Assembly: GCA_947169395.1 (NCBI GenBank)
Contig: CAMVPJ010000001.1
Span: 50,986 to 114,985, forward strand
Length of the DNA stretch: 64,000 nt
Direction of reading: 5' to 3'
Source of the DNA: an uncultured Caryophanales bacterium
GTDB lineage: Bacteria > Bacillota_I > Bacilli_A > RF39 > UBA660
The position numbers were made by a program, and so were the translations under genes. Shown here piece by piece: positions 18,925-27,652 of this stretch. The notes beneath the pieces were generated by a model. The model was not told where the DNA came from. It saw nothing but the letters and a program-made list of their open reading frames with translations, and searched no databases. How positions within the stretch are numbered: the first letter of the stretch is position 1; each line of letters opens with the position of its first letter.

Positions 18925-19908
18925 ATGATAAAAGATTTAAAAATATATATGACTGATAGAATTATCAACGCTTCTAAAGTAATTATAGTTCCTCATAATA
19001 AACCTGATTTTGATGCAATAGGTTCTGCTGCTGGTATTACTTTGATTGCAAAGAAATTTAAAAAAGAATCTAGAATTATTGTTAATGATAATATAGATAC
19101 TATTAATAATGGAGCTAGAGTAATTATTGAAGAGTTAAATAATTCTAAAGATTTAGTTATAAATAAAGATGCATATAAAAGTATAAAAGATAAAAATGAT
19201 TTGTTTATTTTAACTGATGTTAATACACATAAATTAATATCTGTTAGTGATTTACTAATACCTAAAAATACAATTGTTATTGATCATCATGATTTAAATG
19301 AAGAAAGTGTTGAATGTGATTATAGATATATAGATACTAAAGCATCAAGTGCATCAGAAATAATAACTAAGTTACTTAACAATTTAAAAATAAAGATACC
19401 TAGTGATATTGCAACATACTTACTTGCAGGAATTCATTTAGATACTTCTCGTTTAAGTAAAAATACTAGTTCTGAAACATTTAAAATTGTATCTAAATTA
19501 TTAGATTATAAAGCAGATGGAAATAGAGTAACAGATTTCTTTGTTGAAGATTTTTATAGTGATAGAAAAGTACAAAGTTTAGTAAATAGACTTGATGTAT
19601 CACATTATACAATAGGTACTATAATTGCAGGTGAAAATGAACTAGTAGAAGCAGTAGAACTTGCTAAAGCAGCTGACTATTCTCTTAGATATGGCTTAGA
19701 TGCTGTATTTGCCTTAGGTAAAATAGATGATGATACTATATCTATTTCATCTAGGTCACATGGTAAAGTAAATGTTGGTGAGGTTATGAAGGAGTTTGAT
19801 GGTGGAGGTCATAAGTACTCAGGAGCAGCTAAAATCAAGGATGCTTCTATCGAGGAAGTAGGTACTAAGCTAAAGAAACTACTTAAAAATCCATATTATA
19901 TATGTTAA
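18925..19908 (+). CDS. nrnA: DHH/DHHA1 phosphoesterase, NrnA-like
   Basis: Degrades short oligoribonucleotides (nanoRNA) and, in bacilli, dephosphorylates pAp. DHH signatures: PHNKPDFDAIGSAAG (about 22-36), LTDVNTHKL, VIDHHDLNEES (the DHH motif, about 117), GIHLDTSRLSKNTSSETF and the C-terminal GGGHKYSGAAKI of the DHHA1 domain. 327 residues, normal for NrnA. AAGGAG precedes the ATG. Could also be a c-di-AMP/pApA phosphodiesterase of the same superfamily, but there are no PAS or GGDEF domains, so NrnA is favoured. Confidence 0.87.
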   Translation: MIKDLKIYMTDRIINASKVIIVPHNKPDFDAIGSAAGITLIAKKFKKESRIIVNDNIDTINNGARVIIEELNNSKDLVINKDAYKSIKDKNDLFILTDVNTHKLISVSDLLIPKNTIVIDHHDLNEESVECDYRYIDTKASSASEIITKLLNNLKIKIPSDIATYLLAGIHLDTSRLSKNTSSETFKIVSKLLDYKADGNRVTDFFVEDFYSDRKVQSLVNRLDVSHYTIGTIIAGENELVEAVELAKAADYSLRYGLDAVFALGKIDDDTISISSRSHGKVNVGEVMKEFDGGGHKYSGAAKIKDASIEEVGTKLKKLLKNPYYIC

Positions 19909-20008
19909 ATGAATAAGAAAAGTATAATTTCTTGTTTTTTTTTTGAAGAAAAAAAAGAAAATTTGAAAGTTTTCAATAATAATAATAATATATATATAGG
20001 AGAAAATT

Positions 20009-20220
20009 ATGACGAAACAACTAAAGAGTATTATTTATTAAGACATGACCAGATATTTAAGAACGTCTTTTATAGAGATGATGAACTTTTTATAATATAC
20101 CCATAAGTGTGGACATTTAAAGAAGAAGGTATCGTAAGAAAAATGAAGAAAGAAAAAATATCAATAGAAATGATTCAAAAAATAACTGGTCTAAGTGTCA
20201 AAGAAATAAATAATATTTAA
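20009..20220 (+). pseudogene. Decayed Rpn family nuclease gene
   Basis: Relic of a gene like the one at 15010-15891. A GGAGA ribosome binding site and ATG (20009) start the old frame, which shifts frame within ten codons. The frame then reads LLRHDQIFKNVFYRDDE (compare LANDSVFKNVFYRDDK in the intact copy) and stops at 20106. A second piece, 20122-20220, reads KMKKEKISIEMIQKITGLS and ends KEINNI, matching the C-terminal helix of the intact protein. The central nuclease domain, about 200 residues, is deleted. Confidence 0.82.
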
Positions 20221-20257
20221 AAAATGGTTTTAATTACTAGATATTATTTTAGATATG

Positions 20258-20266
20258 TGCTAGAAT
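20258..20266 (+). promoter_or_regulatory. Possible promoter of the aspS leader
   Basis: TGC followed by TAGAAT (20261-20266), an extended -10 that would start transcription near 20273, shortly before the T-box. The -35 is not convincing. Confidence 0.4.
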
Positions 20267-20284
20267 ACATATATATTTAATTAT

Positions 20285-20470
20285 TTGTTTGAAGGAGTAA
20301 TTATAGATTACTATATAGAGAGCTAGTGGTTGGTGTAAACTAGTTAGTGATTATAATGAAGACATCAAATACTAAGAATAATCGTATATCTGCGTTAAAG
20401 AAAGAGATAGCAAGTCTATGAATTAAGGTGGTACCGCGAGTAATTCGCCCTTAAATTTATAGACTTTTTG
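20285..20470 (+). promoter_or_regulatory. T-box riboswitch controlling aspS
   Basis: The T-box sequence AAGGTGGTACCGCG (20425-20438) is unmistakable. A stem I region starts near 20290, and a GAC triplet at 20361-20363 lies where an Asp specifier codon is expected. The alternative terminator pairs the segment from 20412 (AAGTCTATGAATTAAGG) with CCTTAAATTTATAGACTT before a T tract (20465-20469). Uncharged tRNA-Asp should favour the antiterminator and switch aspS on. Confidence 0.9.
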
Positions 20471-20488
20471 TAATTTTAGGAGGAATAT

Positions 20489-22228
20489 ATGAAGAAGTTT
20501 AATACAGAATATAATATTAATAATGTAGGAGAGAGTGTTACTTTATATGGTTGGGCATCTAAAGTAAGAAATTTAGGAGGAATAATATTCATTGATCTTA
20601 GAGATAGAAGTGGGATAATGCAACTAGTTATTAATCCTGAAAGTAAGTGCTATGAAGTTGCATCTACTATTAAAAGTGAATATGTAATAAGTGTTAGTGG
20701 TGTGATTAATAAAAGAAGTAGTGTAAATAATCATATTGCAACAGGTGAAATAGAAGTTGTAGTAGATAGTATTGAAATACTTAGTAAATCTCGTGAAATA
20801 CCTTTTGAGATAAGTGATTCAACAACTGCACTAGAAGATACTAGATTAAAATATAGATATCTTGATTTAAGAAGAGATAGTTTAAAACATAATTTAGAAG
20901 TTCGTCATAAAATCACTATGGCAACACGTAATTACTTAGATAAATTATCATTCTTAGAAGTAGAAACACCAGTATTATGTAAGTCTACTCCAGAAGGAGC
21001 TAGAGACTATCTTGTACCATCTAGAGTTAATAAAGGTTCATTTTATGCATTACCACAGTCTCCACAATTATTTAAACAATTATTAATGGTTGGTGGTATT
21101 GAAAGATACTTTCAGATTGCTAAATGTTTTAGAGATGAAGACTTACGTGCAGATAGACAACCAGAGTTTACTCAAATAGATGTTGAAATGAGCTTTGTGG
21201 ATGAAGAAGATGTTATGAATGTTGCAGAAGGACTAGTTAGAGATATATTTAAAAGTGTTAAAGGTATTGAATTAGATAGTCCATTTATGCGTATGAAATA
21301 TGATGATGCAATAAATAAGTATGGATCTGATAAACCAGACTTAAGATTTGGTATGGAACTTAATGATATAACAGAAATACTTAAAAATAATGAATCTAAT
21401 CTATTTAAAGGTGTAATAGATAATAATGGTATTATTAATGCCATAGTAGTTAAAGGTCTTGCTGATAATTATTCAAGAAAAAAGATAGATAGTTTAACTG
21501 AATATGTTAAGAAATATAAAGCCGGAGGACTTGCTTATTTAAAGATATCAGATGAAGTTACAGGTAGTATTGCAAAACTGTTAACAGAAGAAGAAATAAA
21601 TAATATTAAATCTAGTTTAAAACTTGATAATGGAGATTTAGTATTAATAGTATTAGGGGATAAAAGGATAGTTAAAACATCACTTGGTGCTCTTAGAATA
21701 AAGATTGCACGCGATGAAAACCTAATTGATAATAGTAGTTATAAAGTACTTTGGGTAACTGATTTTCCTTCATTTGAATGGAGTGAAGAAGAAGGTAGAT
21801 TTTTGTCCCTTCATCATCCATTTACTATGCCTAAAGATAGTGATATAGATAAGTTACTAACAGATAAAGAGAATTGTTACTCTAAAGCATATGATGTAGT
21901 TATTAATGGTTATGAAGCAGGAGGGGGCTCTATTCGTATCCATGATGAAGCTATTCAAGAGAAGATGTTTGAAGCATTAGAATTAACTAAAGAAGAAGTA
22001 GATGATAAATTTGGATTCTTTGTTGATGCCCTAAAGTATGGCACGCCTCCACATGGTGGATTTGCATTAGGACTAGATAGAATGACAATGCTTTTGTGTA
22101 ATACTGATAATATTCGTGATGTAATTGCATTTCCTAAAACTGCTAGTGCCTCTGATTTAATGAGTAACTGTCCAAATAGTGTAAGTGAAAAACAATTAGA
22201 TGAACTAGGAATTAAGGTAAATAACTAA
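20489..22228 (+). CDS. aspS: Aspartyl-tRNA synthetase
   Basis: Class IIb synthetase of the bacterial type. It has an N-terminal OB anticodon domain (GWASKVRNLGGIIFIDLRDRSG), motif 2 FRDEDLRADRQPEF (near 213), the GAD insertion domain of bacterial AspRS (about 280-410) and motif 3 GFALGLDRMTMLL (near 525). 579 residues is normal. AGGAGG lies before the ATG. It sits 18 bases behind the T-box terminator, so regulation by tRNA-Asp charging is expected. With no separate asparaginyl synthetase visible here, I cannot say whether it is discriminating. Confidence 0.96.
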   Translation: MKKFNTEYNINNVGESVTLYGWASKVRNLGGIIFIDLRDRSGIMQLVINPESKCYEVASTIKSEYVISVSGVINKRSSVNNHIATGEIEVVVDSIEILSKSREIPFEISDSTTALEDTRLKYRYLDLRRDSLKHNLEVRHKITMATRNYLDKLSFLEVETPVLCKSTPEGARDYLVPSRVNKGSFYALPQSPQLFKQLLMVGGIERYFQIAKCFRDEDLRADRQPEFTQIDVEMSFVDEEDVMNVAEGLVRDIFKSVKGIELDSPFMRMKYDDAINKYGSDKPDLRFGMELNDITEILKNNESNLFKGVIDNNGIINAIVVKGLADNYSRKKIDSLTEYVKKYKAGGLAYLKISDEVTGSIAKLLTEEEINNIKSSLKLDNGDLVLIVLGDKRIVKTSLGALRIKIARDENLIDNSSYKVLWVTDFPSFEWSEEEGRFLSLHHPFTMPKDSDIDKLLTDKENCYSKAYDVVINGYEAGGGSIRIHDEAIQEKMFEALELTKEEVDDKFGFFVDALKYGTPPHGGFALGLDRMTMLLCNTDNIRDVIAFPKTASASDLMSNCPNSVSEKQLDELGIKVNN

Positions 22229-22292
22229 AATCAACCTTTGGTATGTTTAATTATTAATTATATTTTGATATATTGTAACCAGGAGGAAGATT

Positions 22293-22907
22293 ATGAATCA
22301 AGAAAAAATTGGGGTATTTATTTCTGAGTGTAGAAAGAATAAAAAATTAACACAACAACAACTTGCAGAATTACTTAATGTATCTAATAGAGCAGTAAGC
22401 AAATGGGAACGTGGTAAAAACTTACCTGATGCATCTTTAATGTTGGAATTATCTAAAATACTAGATATTAGTGTTAATGAATTATTAAATGGAGAGAAGA
22501 TTTTAAAAAGTGACTATGTTGATAAAGCAGAGAATAGATTAATAGAATTGCAAAAGAAAAATAATGAATATGAGAAAACATTATTATTACTAGAATATGT
22601 TATTGGGTTTAGTAGTTCTATTACATTTATAATACTAATCTTTGTTGCATCATATCTAAATATGCCTGTACTAACTAGAGTATTATTAATAATTGCCGCA
22701 CTTATTATATTTATAGTAGGAGTATTCTATGCACTTAGAATAGAAAGAATTGCAGGATATTATGAGTGTAGTAAATGTAAGCATAAGTTTATTCCAACAA
22801 ATAAACAGATGTTATTTTCTATGCATATAGGACGAACTAGATATATTAAGTGTCCAAAATGTAAGAAAACAAGTTGGAATAAGAAAGCAAAAACAAATAA
22901 GGAGTAG
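22293..22907 (+). CDS. XRE-family HTH protein with two membrane helices and a zinc ribbon
   Basis: 204 residues. An N-terminal Cro/CI-type helix-turn-helix (residues 5-65, LTQQQLAELLNVSNRAVSKW) is joined to two membrane segments (about 103-150) and a C-terminal CxxC...CxxC zinc ribbon (CSKCKHKF ... KCPKCKKTSW). Such membrane-tethered regulators may sense envelope signals (inference). AGGAGG precedes the ATG. It is followed with one base between by a membrane-anchored protein that may be its partner. Confidence 0.85.
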   Translation: MNQEKIGVFISECRKNKKLTQQQLAELLNVSNRAVSKWERGKNLPDASLMLELSKILDISVNELLNGEKILKSDYVDKAENRLIELQKKNNEYEKTLLLLEYVIGFSSSITFIILIFVASYLNMPVLTRVLLIIAALIIFIVGVFYALRIERIAGYYECSKCKHKFIPTNKQMLFSMHIGRTRYIKCPKCKKTSWNKKAKTNKE

Positions 22908-22908
22908 T

Positions 22909-23469
22909 ATGAAAAAGATATTTATACCAATTATTATTATAGTGTTTATACTAGTTATATTAACTGTTTATAAATTAGTTAGTTATATTGATTATAAAAG
23001 TAAATTAGATAATCTAGATAAATATACATTAAATAGTAGTGAGACTATATATAAAAAGTTTAGCTATAAAAATAGTAATTATGTAATAACTAATTATAAT
23101 ACAAACAATAGTAGTTATTATTCACATAATATATTATTAAAAGATAATAATAAATACTATATACTAGATACACTTAATAAATGTGATATAAGTGATTACT
23201 TAGATAATAATGAATACTATATACATTGTATTGGTAAAAAAGGAAGTATTATTAAATATACATTTAATGGTACTAGTATTAAGAAAGATATTATTAATCT
23301 AAATTATAAAAATACACCTAATACTAATCAAATATATCTTACTATTGATAATGTAGATAATAATTATATTTATTTAAATTCAAATATGAAAAATGATGAT
23401 AATATAAAAGAAGGTAATAGTATTAAATGTAATATAGATACAAGAGATTGTGAGTATAAAGTAGAATAG
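22909..23469 (+). CDS. Membrane-anchored extracytoplasmic protein, unknown
   Basis: 186 residues with an N-terminal membrane anchor (IFIPIIIIVFILVILTVYKLV) and an Asn/Tyr/Lys-rich, probably exported remainder. Two cysteine pairs (near 93/107 and 166/173) could form disulfides outside the cell. Composition is extremely AT-driven. AAGGAG at the end of the upstream gene serves it. I do not recognise the family. The pairing with a membrane HTH regulator suggests a sensor/target pair. Confidence 0.7.
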   Translation: MKKIFIPIIIIVFILVILTVYKLVSYIDYKSKLDNLDKYTLNSSETIYKKFSYKNSNYVITNYNTNNSSYYSHNILLKDNNKYYILDTLNKCDISDYLDNNEYYIHCIGKKGSIIKYTFNGTSIKKDIINLNYKNTPNTNQIYLTIDNVDNNYIYLNSNMKNDDNIKEGNSIKCNIDTRDCEYKVE

Positions 23470-23490
23470 ATGTTGATTATATTCTACTTT
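23458..23490 (+). terminator. Possible terminator
   Basis: 11-bp hairpin (23458-23468 with 23480-23490) overlapping the stop codon; the following T tract is interrupted (TATTTTATAA), so efficiency is doubtful. Confidence 0.5.
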
Positions 23491-23518
23491 TATTTTATAA
23501 TTATAAAGGAGGTAAGTT

Positions 23519-23962
23519 ATGGAAGAATTTAATACAATTGAAAAAGCAATAGAACTATTTAAAACTGTTAACGGATATAAAAACAATAACAATATTTTTG
23601 TTGCTTATAAAGATATGCAAAAGAGTAATGGCGTAGTTGGTGGTATGGAATATCCTTTTGAAGGAGTGTTAATTAATCAAACAGAGGATGGGATAGGAAT
23701 GTTTTATTTAAAACAACCCGGTTTAGTTTTAACACAAAATATTAATAAAATGATATTACAAAAGGATAAATATATATTTATTTCTAATGATAATATTAAA
23801 AATATAGTTATCAAAAATTATGCAATTTTAAATTCTAAAGTAAAAAGAATAACTATTGATACCAATGATGGAAAGTCGTATAAATTATTTGCCAAGTTAA
23901 ACGAAAAAACTATTCCATATCAAACTATTAATTTTACTAGATTTATAGAAAGTCAAAAATAG
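23519..23962 (+). CDS. Unrecognised 147-residue protein
   Basis: Soluble, no signal peptide. After an N-terminal helix it is mainly beta-strands (FVAYKDMQ, FEGVLINQTEDGIGMFYLKQ, KDKYIFISNDNIKNIVIK, VKRITIDTNDGKSYKLFA), a pattern compatible with a pleckstrin-homology-like barrel of the kind seen in bacterial bPH/YokE-type domains. That comparison is only by pattern. AAAGGAGG precedes the ATG. A strong terminator follows. Confidence 0.65.
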   Translation: MEEFNTIEKAIELFKTVNGYKNNNNIFVAYKDMQKSNGVVGGMEYPFEGVLINQTEDGIGMFYLKQPGLVLTQNINKMILQKDKYIFISNDNIKNIVIKNYAILNSKVKRITIDTNDGKSYKLFAKLNEKTIPYQTINFTRFIESQK

Positions 23963-23982
23963 AACGCATTTTGCGTTCTTTT
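23961..23982. terminator. Terminator between convergent genes
   Basis: Hairpin AGAACGCA/TGCGTTCT (23961-23968 with 23972-23979, 3-nt loop) followed by TTTT. It overlaps the stop codon of the preceding gene and lies at the end of mgtE on the other strand. Confidence 0.8.
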
Positions 23983-25315
23983 ATATATGTAATAGATTGG
24001 TTGCAATTGTAAAGTAAATTATTAATGATATTGCATCAACTATAGTAGTAATAAATGGGCTTGCCATAACAGCTGGGTCAAAGCCTATTTTTTTAGCTAT
24101 CATAGGTAGGGTACTACCTACTATTTTAGCTATTATTACTGTTATAATTAGAGTTAGGCAAACTATTAGTGCGATAGATATAGATACTCTATCTATTATA
24201 AGTAGTTTAATGAAGTTTGCTACTGCAAGTGTAATACCTACTAATATTGCTACTCTTATCTCTTTAAATATTACTTTAAATATATCTTTAAATTTAATCT
24301 CGTTTAGAGATAGGCTTCTGATAATTGTAACTGATGATTGAGATCCAGCATTACCTCCGGTATCCATAAGCATAGGAATAAATGATGTAAGAACTACTGT
24401 TGAAGCTAAGGCAGACTCGTAGCTTTGAATGATTTTACCTGTGAATGTTGCAGATATCATTAAAAGTAATAACCATGGTATTCTTTTTAAATATGTATGA
24501 AATACTCCTGTTTTATTGTATGGTCTGTCATTTGGTGTAATTGCGGCCATTTTCTCTATATCTTCAGTTGTTTCTTCATCGATAATATCTACGATATCAT
24601 CGATTGTAATAATACCTACTAGTTTATTTTCTGAATCAACTACTGGAATGATATTAATATCGTATTTTTTAAACTTATGTGCAACTACTTCTTGGTCTGT
24701 ACTTGTTTTAACTTTAGCATGTACTTTATGCATAATATCTTTAATAAGTATATCATCATTACTAATAAGTATATCTTTTAATCTTACAAAACCTAGTAGT
24801 TTTCTTGTTTTATCAAGTACGTAACATATATCAATATTTTCAATGTTATTTGCTTCTTTTTTTATAATATCAAGTGAATCTTTTACTGTATAGTTTTCTT
24901 TTAGGTCAATAAACTCTACAGTCATTATACTACCAGCAGAATCATCTTCATATTTAAGTAAGTTATTAATATCGGCTCTTGTTTCAGGTGTAGTATTAGA
25001 AAGTAATCTTTTAACTACATTAGAAGGCATCTCATCTATTAAATCTGCTGCATCATCGGCATACATATTATCAATGATTAAACCTGCTTCTTTATCAGAT
25101 AAGGCTTTAATAATTACTTGTTCATTTTCAATAGATAGATATGAAAATACTAGGGCAGCTAAATCTTTAGGAAGTAACCTAAATATAGTAACTAAATCCA
25201 CTTCATTTAAGTTTTCTAGTATTTCTGCAATATCTGCTTCATTCATACTAATTAATTCTTGTTTTAATAAACTATACTTTTTTTCGAGTATTAATTCTTC
25301 AATATTATTAATCAT
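23981..25315 (-). CDS. mgtE: Magnesium transporter MgtE
   Basis: Mg2+ channel. Domain order is that of MgtE: N-terminal superhelical domain (about 1-120, with LNEVDLVTIFRLLPKDLAALVFSYL split by repeats), two CBS domains (about 125-245, including IIPVVDSENKLVGIITIDDI), a connecting helix and five membrane helices from about 270, with the pore-region motif TGGNAGSQSS near 315. 444 residues, normal. GAGGTGG lies before the ATG. Transcribed alone from a minus-strand promoter. Confidence 0.96.
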   Translation of the reverse strand: MINNIEELILEKKYSLLKQELISMNEADIAEILENLNEVDLVTIFRLLPKDLAALVFSYLSIENEQVIIKALSDKEAGLIIDNMYADDAADLIDEMPSNVVKRLLSNTTPETRADINNLLKYEDDSAGSIMTVEFIDLKENYTVKDSLDIIKKEANNIENIDICYVLDKTRKLLGFVRLKDILISNDDILIKDIMHKVHAKVKTSTDQEVVAHKFKKYDINIIPVVDSENKLVGIITIDDIVDIIDEETTEDIEKMAAITPNDRPYNKTGVFHTYLKRIPWLLLLMISATFTGKIIQSYESALASTVVLTSFIPMLMDTGGNAGSQSSVTIIRSLSLNEIKFKDIFKVIFKEIRVAILVGITLAVANFIKLLIIDRVSISIALIVCLTLIITVIIAKIVGSTLPMIAKKIGFDPAVMASPFITTIVDAISLIIYFTIATNLLHI

Positions 25316-25335
25316 ACAACCACCTCGTTTAAAGT

Positions 25336-25364
25336 ATTATATCAAGAAAAAAACTAAAGAACAA
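25336..25364 (-). promoter_or_regulatory. mgtE promoter
   Basis: On the minus strand: TTGTTC (25359-25364), 17-nt spacer, TATAAT (25336-25341). The -35 lies inside the terminator of the upstream minus-strand gene. No Mg-responsive leader of M-box size fits in the 20-nt leader. Confidence 0.65.
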
Positions 25365-25383
25365 TTATAATCCTTTAGTTTTT
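25349..25383 (-). terminator. Terminator of the 214-residue gene
   Basis: 11-bp hairpin (25349-25359 with 25373-25383), A/T tracts on both sides; overlaps the stop of the gene at 25365-26009. Confidence 0.75.
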
Positions 25384-26009
25384 GTTAATGTTTTTTGTTT
25401 TTTTCTAGTTTGACTTTCTAGTATATTTTCTCTTACACTTCCATATCCAAGATAATTAGCAATTACTAATACTTCTTTTCTTGTAAGAATTTTTGAATTA
25501 ATTGTTCTTTCTCCATTCATAATACTTTCTTTGTTAATAAGATAACTATTTAATGTTTGAAAAACAGCTTCTTCGTTATCAATTTTATCTTGAATATTCT
25601 TATCATTACTGTAAAAACCATTGTTATCTCTTAACATTATCGCCTTTGCATTTTCTACTATCATACTATTATTCTGCATAGGTGGAATACCTAATGCATT
25701 AGTTTCTGTGAATGTTGCGAGAAATTCAAATTCTAAATGTTTTATTAATTTATTTATATATTTATTAATTATTTTTAATTCTTTTAAATCTTCTTTATTT
25801 AAAGAGTTTAAATAAAGTGAATAAACATATTTTTTTATTTTCTTTTCATAATAAGTGTTTTGCTTGTTAGATGCAAGATACTCAGTATAAAGTCTATACA
25901 TTCTTGCATTATATTTTTTTAATATTTTTGCAATATTAAACTCTAAACTTTCATATAAAGCTGGATTTTCTTTTTTTACTAAATCAAAGTTATAATCAAT
26001 ATTATTCAT
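25365..26009 (-). CDS. Unrecognised 214-residue helical protein
   Basis: Start chosen at 26009 because GGAGGA lies just upstream; an earlier in-frame ATG (26027) has none. The protein is almost wholly helical and charged, with Lys/Asn/Tyr-rich helices and a central segment ALGIPPMQNNSMIVENAKAI. The C-terminal part ILTRKEVLVIANYLGYGSV could be a small helical domain and it ends in a basic tail. There is no signal or membrane segment. I know no family for it. Confidence 0.65.
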   Translation of the reverse strand: MNNIDYNFDLVKKENPALYESLEFNIAKILKKYNARMYRLYTEYLASNKQNTYYEKKIKKYVYSLYLNSLNKEDLKELKIINKYINKLIKHLEFEFLATFTETNALGIPPMQNNSMIVENAKAIMLRDNNGFYSNDKNIQDKIDNEEAVFQTLNSYLINKESIMNGERTINSKILTRKEVLVIANYLGYGSVRENILESQTRKKQKTLTKTKGL

Positions 26010-26096
26010 AATCTCCTCCGTATGCATTATAATACCACAAAAAAATTACGCAGTCAATTGCATAATTTTGTAAAATTATGATAAGATAATAATGTG

Positions 26097-26339
26097 TTAA
26101 CGGTAATATCCACCATAATAATATCCTTGATTAGGGTAACAATTAGGGCAGTAATAAGGAGGATAGTAATAATTAGGACGATTGTTATAGAATAGTGGTG
26201 CGACTAGTCCACCAGTTAAACCACCAAGCAAAAATGGTCCTAAGAAACCTCCGGCAAATCTATCTTGGTTATTATTTACTCGGTTATTAAATCTATAAGG
26301 AATATTATTTTGGTTAGGATAATTATAATTTTGATACAT
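26097..26339 (-). CDS. Tyr/Asn/Pro-rich small protein
   Basis: 80 residues. The N-terminal Asn/Tyr-rich segment, a central glycine-zipper-like hydrophobic stretch (GGFLGPFLLGGLTGGLVAP, about 30-48) and a Tyr/Pro-rich tail with a CPNC motif recall low-complexity spore-coat or envelope-surface proteins of Firmicutes. AAGGAG precedes the ATG. It is divergent from the aminopeptidase gene. A coat or surface role is a guess based on composition. Confidence 0.65.
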   Translation of the reverse strand: MYQNYNYPNQNNIPYRFNNRVNNNQDRFAGGFLGPFLLGGLTGGLVAPLFYNNRPNYYYPPYYCPNCYPNQGYYYGGYYR

Positions 26340-26390
26340 AATTGCTCCTTTCTATAGTATATTATGTTAAATAGGGAAAAAGGTGATAAA

Positions 26391-27620
26391 ATGAATGATT
26401 TAAAAAAGAAGTATGCTGAAGTATTATTAAATAGTTGTTTAAGAATAAATAAAGGAGAACCATTATTTATTAGTTTTAATGCAGAAAGACTAGATTTTGT
26501 AAGGATAGTTGCAGATGTTGCTTATAGTATAGGTGTTACTGATATATATTTTGATATAGTTGATCCTTATTTAAAGCATGATGCACTTAAGAACTTGAGT
26601 GTTGAAGACTGTAAGAAATTAACGTTTTGGAATCGTAGTAAGTGGAATGAGTATGCAAGTAAGAAAGCATCTTTCTTGATGCTTGCATCAGAAACGCCAG
26701 GTTTAATGGCTGATGTTGATCCAGATAAGGTTAAAGAACTAGTCAAGTATTCAAACGAAACAAGACGTGAGTTTGAAGAGTTACGAGATAAGTCGATGGT
26801 ACCATGGTGTATTGCGGCTGTCCCAACACTCGCTTGGGCAACAGTACTGTTTCCACATTCTGATAATCCAGTAGATGACTTATGGATGAAGATATTTGAA
26901 ATATGTGAGATTACTAAAGATAATCCAGAAGAATTATGGAATGAAAAGATTGAAAAACTAGATAGTAGAGCTAAAAAGTTAAATGATTATCAGTTTAAAA
27001 AACTTGTTTATAAAAACTCTCTAGGTACTGATTTTAGTATTGAATTACCAATAAATCATATTTGGGCATCAGGTAGAGAGAAACTAAAGGATGGTAAAGA
27101 GATTTTATGTAATTTTCCAACGGAAGAAGTGTTTACATCTCCTGATTATCGTACTGCTAGTGGTATAGTATATGCATCAAAGCCACTAAGTTATCAAGAT
27201 AATATAATTGAGAATTTTAGTGTTAGATTTGAAAGTGGTAAAGCAGTAGAAGTTAAAGCAGAAAAAGGAGAAGATACTCTTAAAGCACTTATTAAAACAT
27301 GTGATAATGCAGATTACCTAGGAGAAGTCGCTTTAGTTGAATATGATTCTGCTATTTCTAAATCAGGCATGGTTTTTTTAGAAACATTATTTGATGAGAA
27401 TGCTGCTTGTCACATTGCTTTAGGAGATTCATTTCCAGAATGTATTAAGGATGGTCCTAATACATCAAAAGAAGAACTTTATAAACTAGGACTAAATAAA
27501 TGTGATAATCATGTAGATTTTATGATAGGTACTAGTGATTTAAGTATTACTGGTATAACTAAAGATAATAAAGAAATTAAAATATTTGAGAATGGAAACT
27601 TTACTAGGGAGTTTAAATAA
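26391..27620 (+). CDS. M29 family aminopeptidase
   Basis: Metallo-aminopeptidase of the AmpS/aminopeptidase T family, removing N-terminal residues from peptides. The two-metal site is visible in order: FPTEEVFTSPDY (Glu), GEVALVEYDSAIS (Glu), NAACHIALGDSFP (His), and DNHVDFMIGTSDLSI (His and Asp). The ATG at 26391 follows AAGGTGA; the frame continues upstream to 26364 without a better site. 409 residues, normal. Confidence 0.93.
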   Translation: MNDLKKKYAEVLLNSCLRINKGEPLFISFNAERLDFVRIVADVAYSIGVTDIYFDIVDPYLKHDALKNLSVEDCKKLTFWNRSKWNEYASKKASFLMLASETPGLMADVDPDKVKELVKYSNETRREFEELRDKSMVPWCIAAVPTLAWATVLFPHSDNPVDDLWMKIFEICEITKDNPEELWNEKIEKLDSRAKKLNDYQFKKLVYKNSLGTDFSIELPINHIWASGREKLKDGKEILCNFPTEEVFTSPDYRTASGIVYASKPLSYQDNIIENFSVRFESGKAVEVKAEKGEDTLKALIKTCDNADYLGEVALVEYDSAISKSGMVFLETLFDENAACHIALGDSFPECIKDGPNTSKEELYKLGLNKCDNHVDFMIGTSDLSITGITKDNKEIKIFENGNFTREFK

Positions 27621-27652
27621 AAACTAAAGACATATAATTAATTAGGTGGTTT

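Noticed and set aside
19909..20008. Start of the relic frame at ATG 19909
   Set aside because: These codons are low-complexity (Asn/Lys/Phe) sequence without a ribosome binding site; the relic's original start is better placed at 20009, behind GGAGA.
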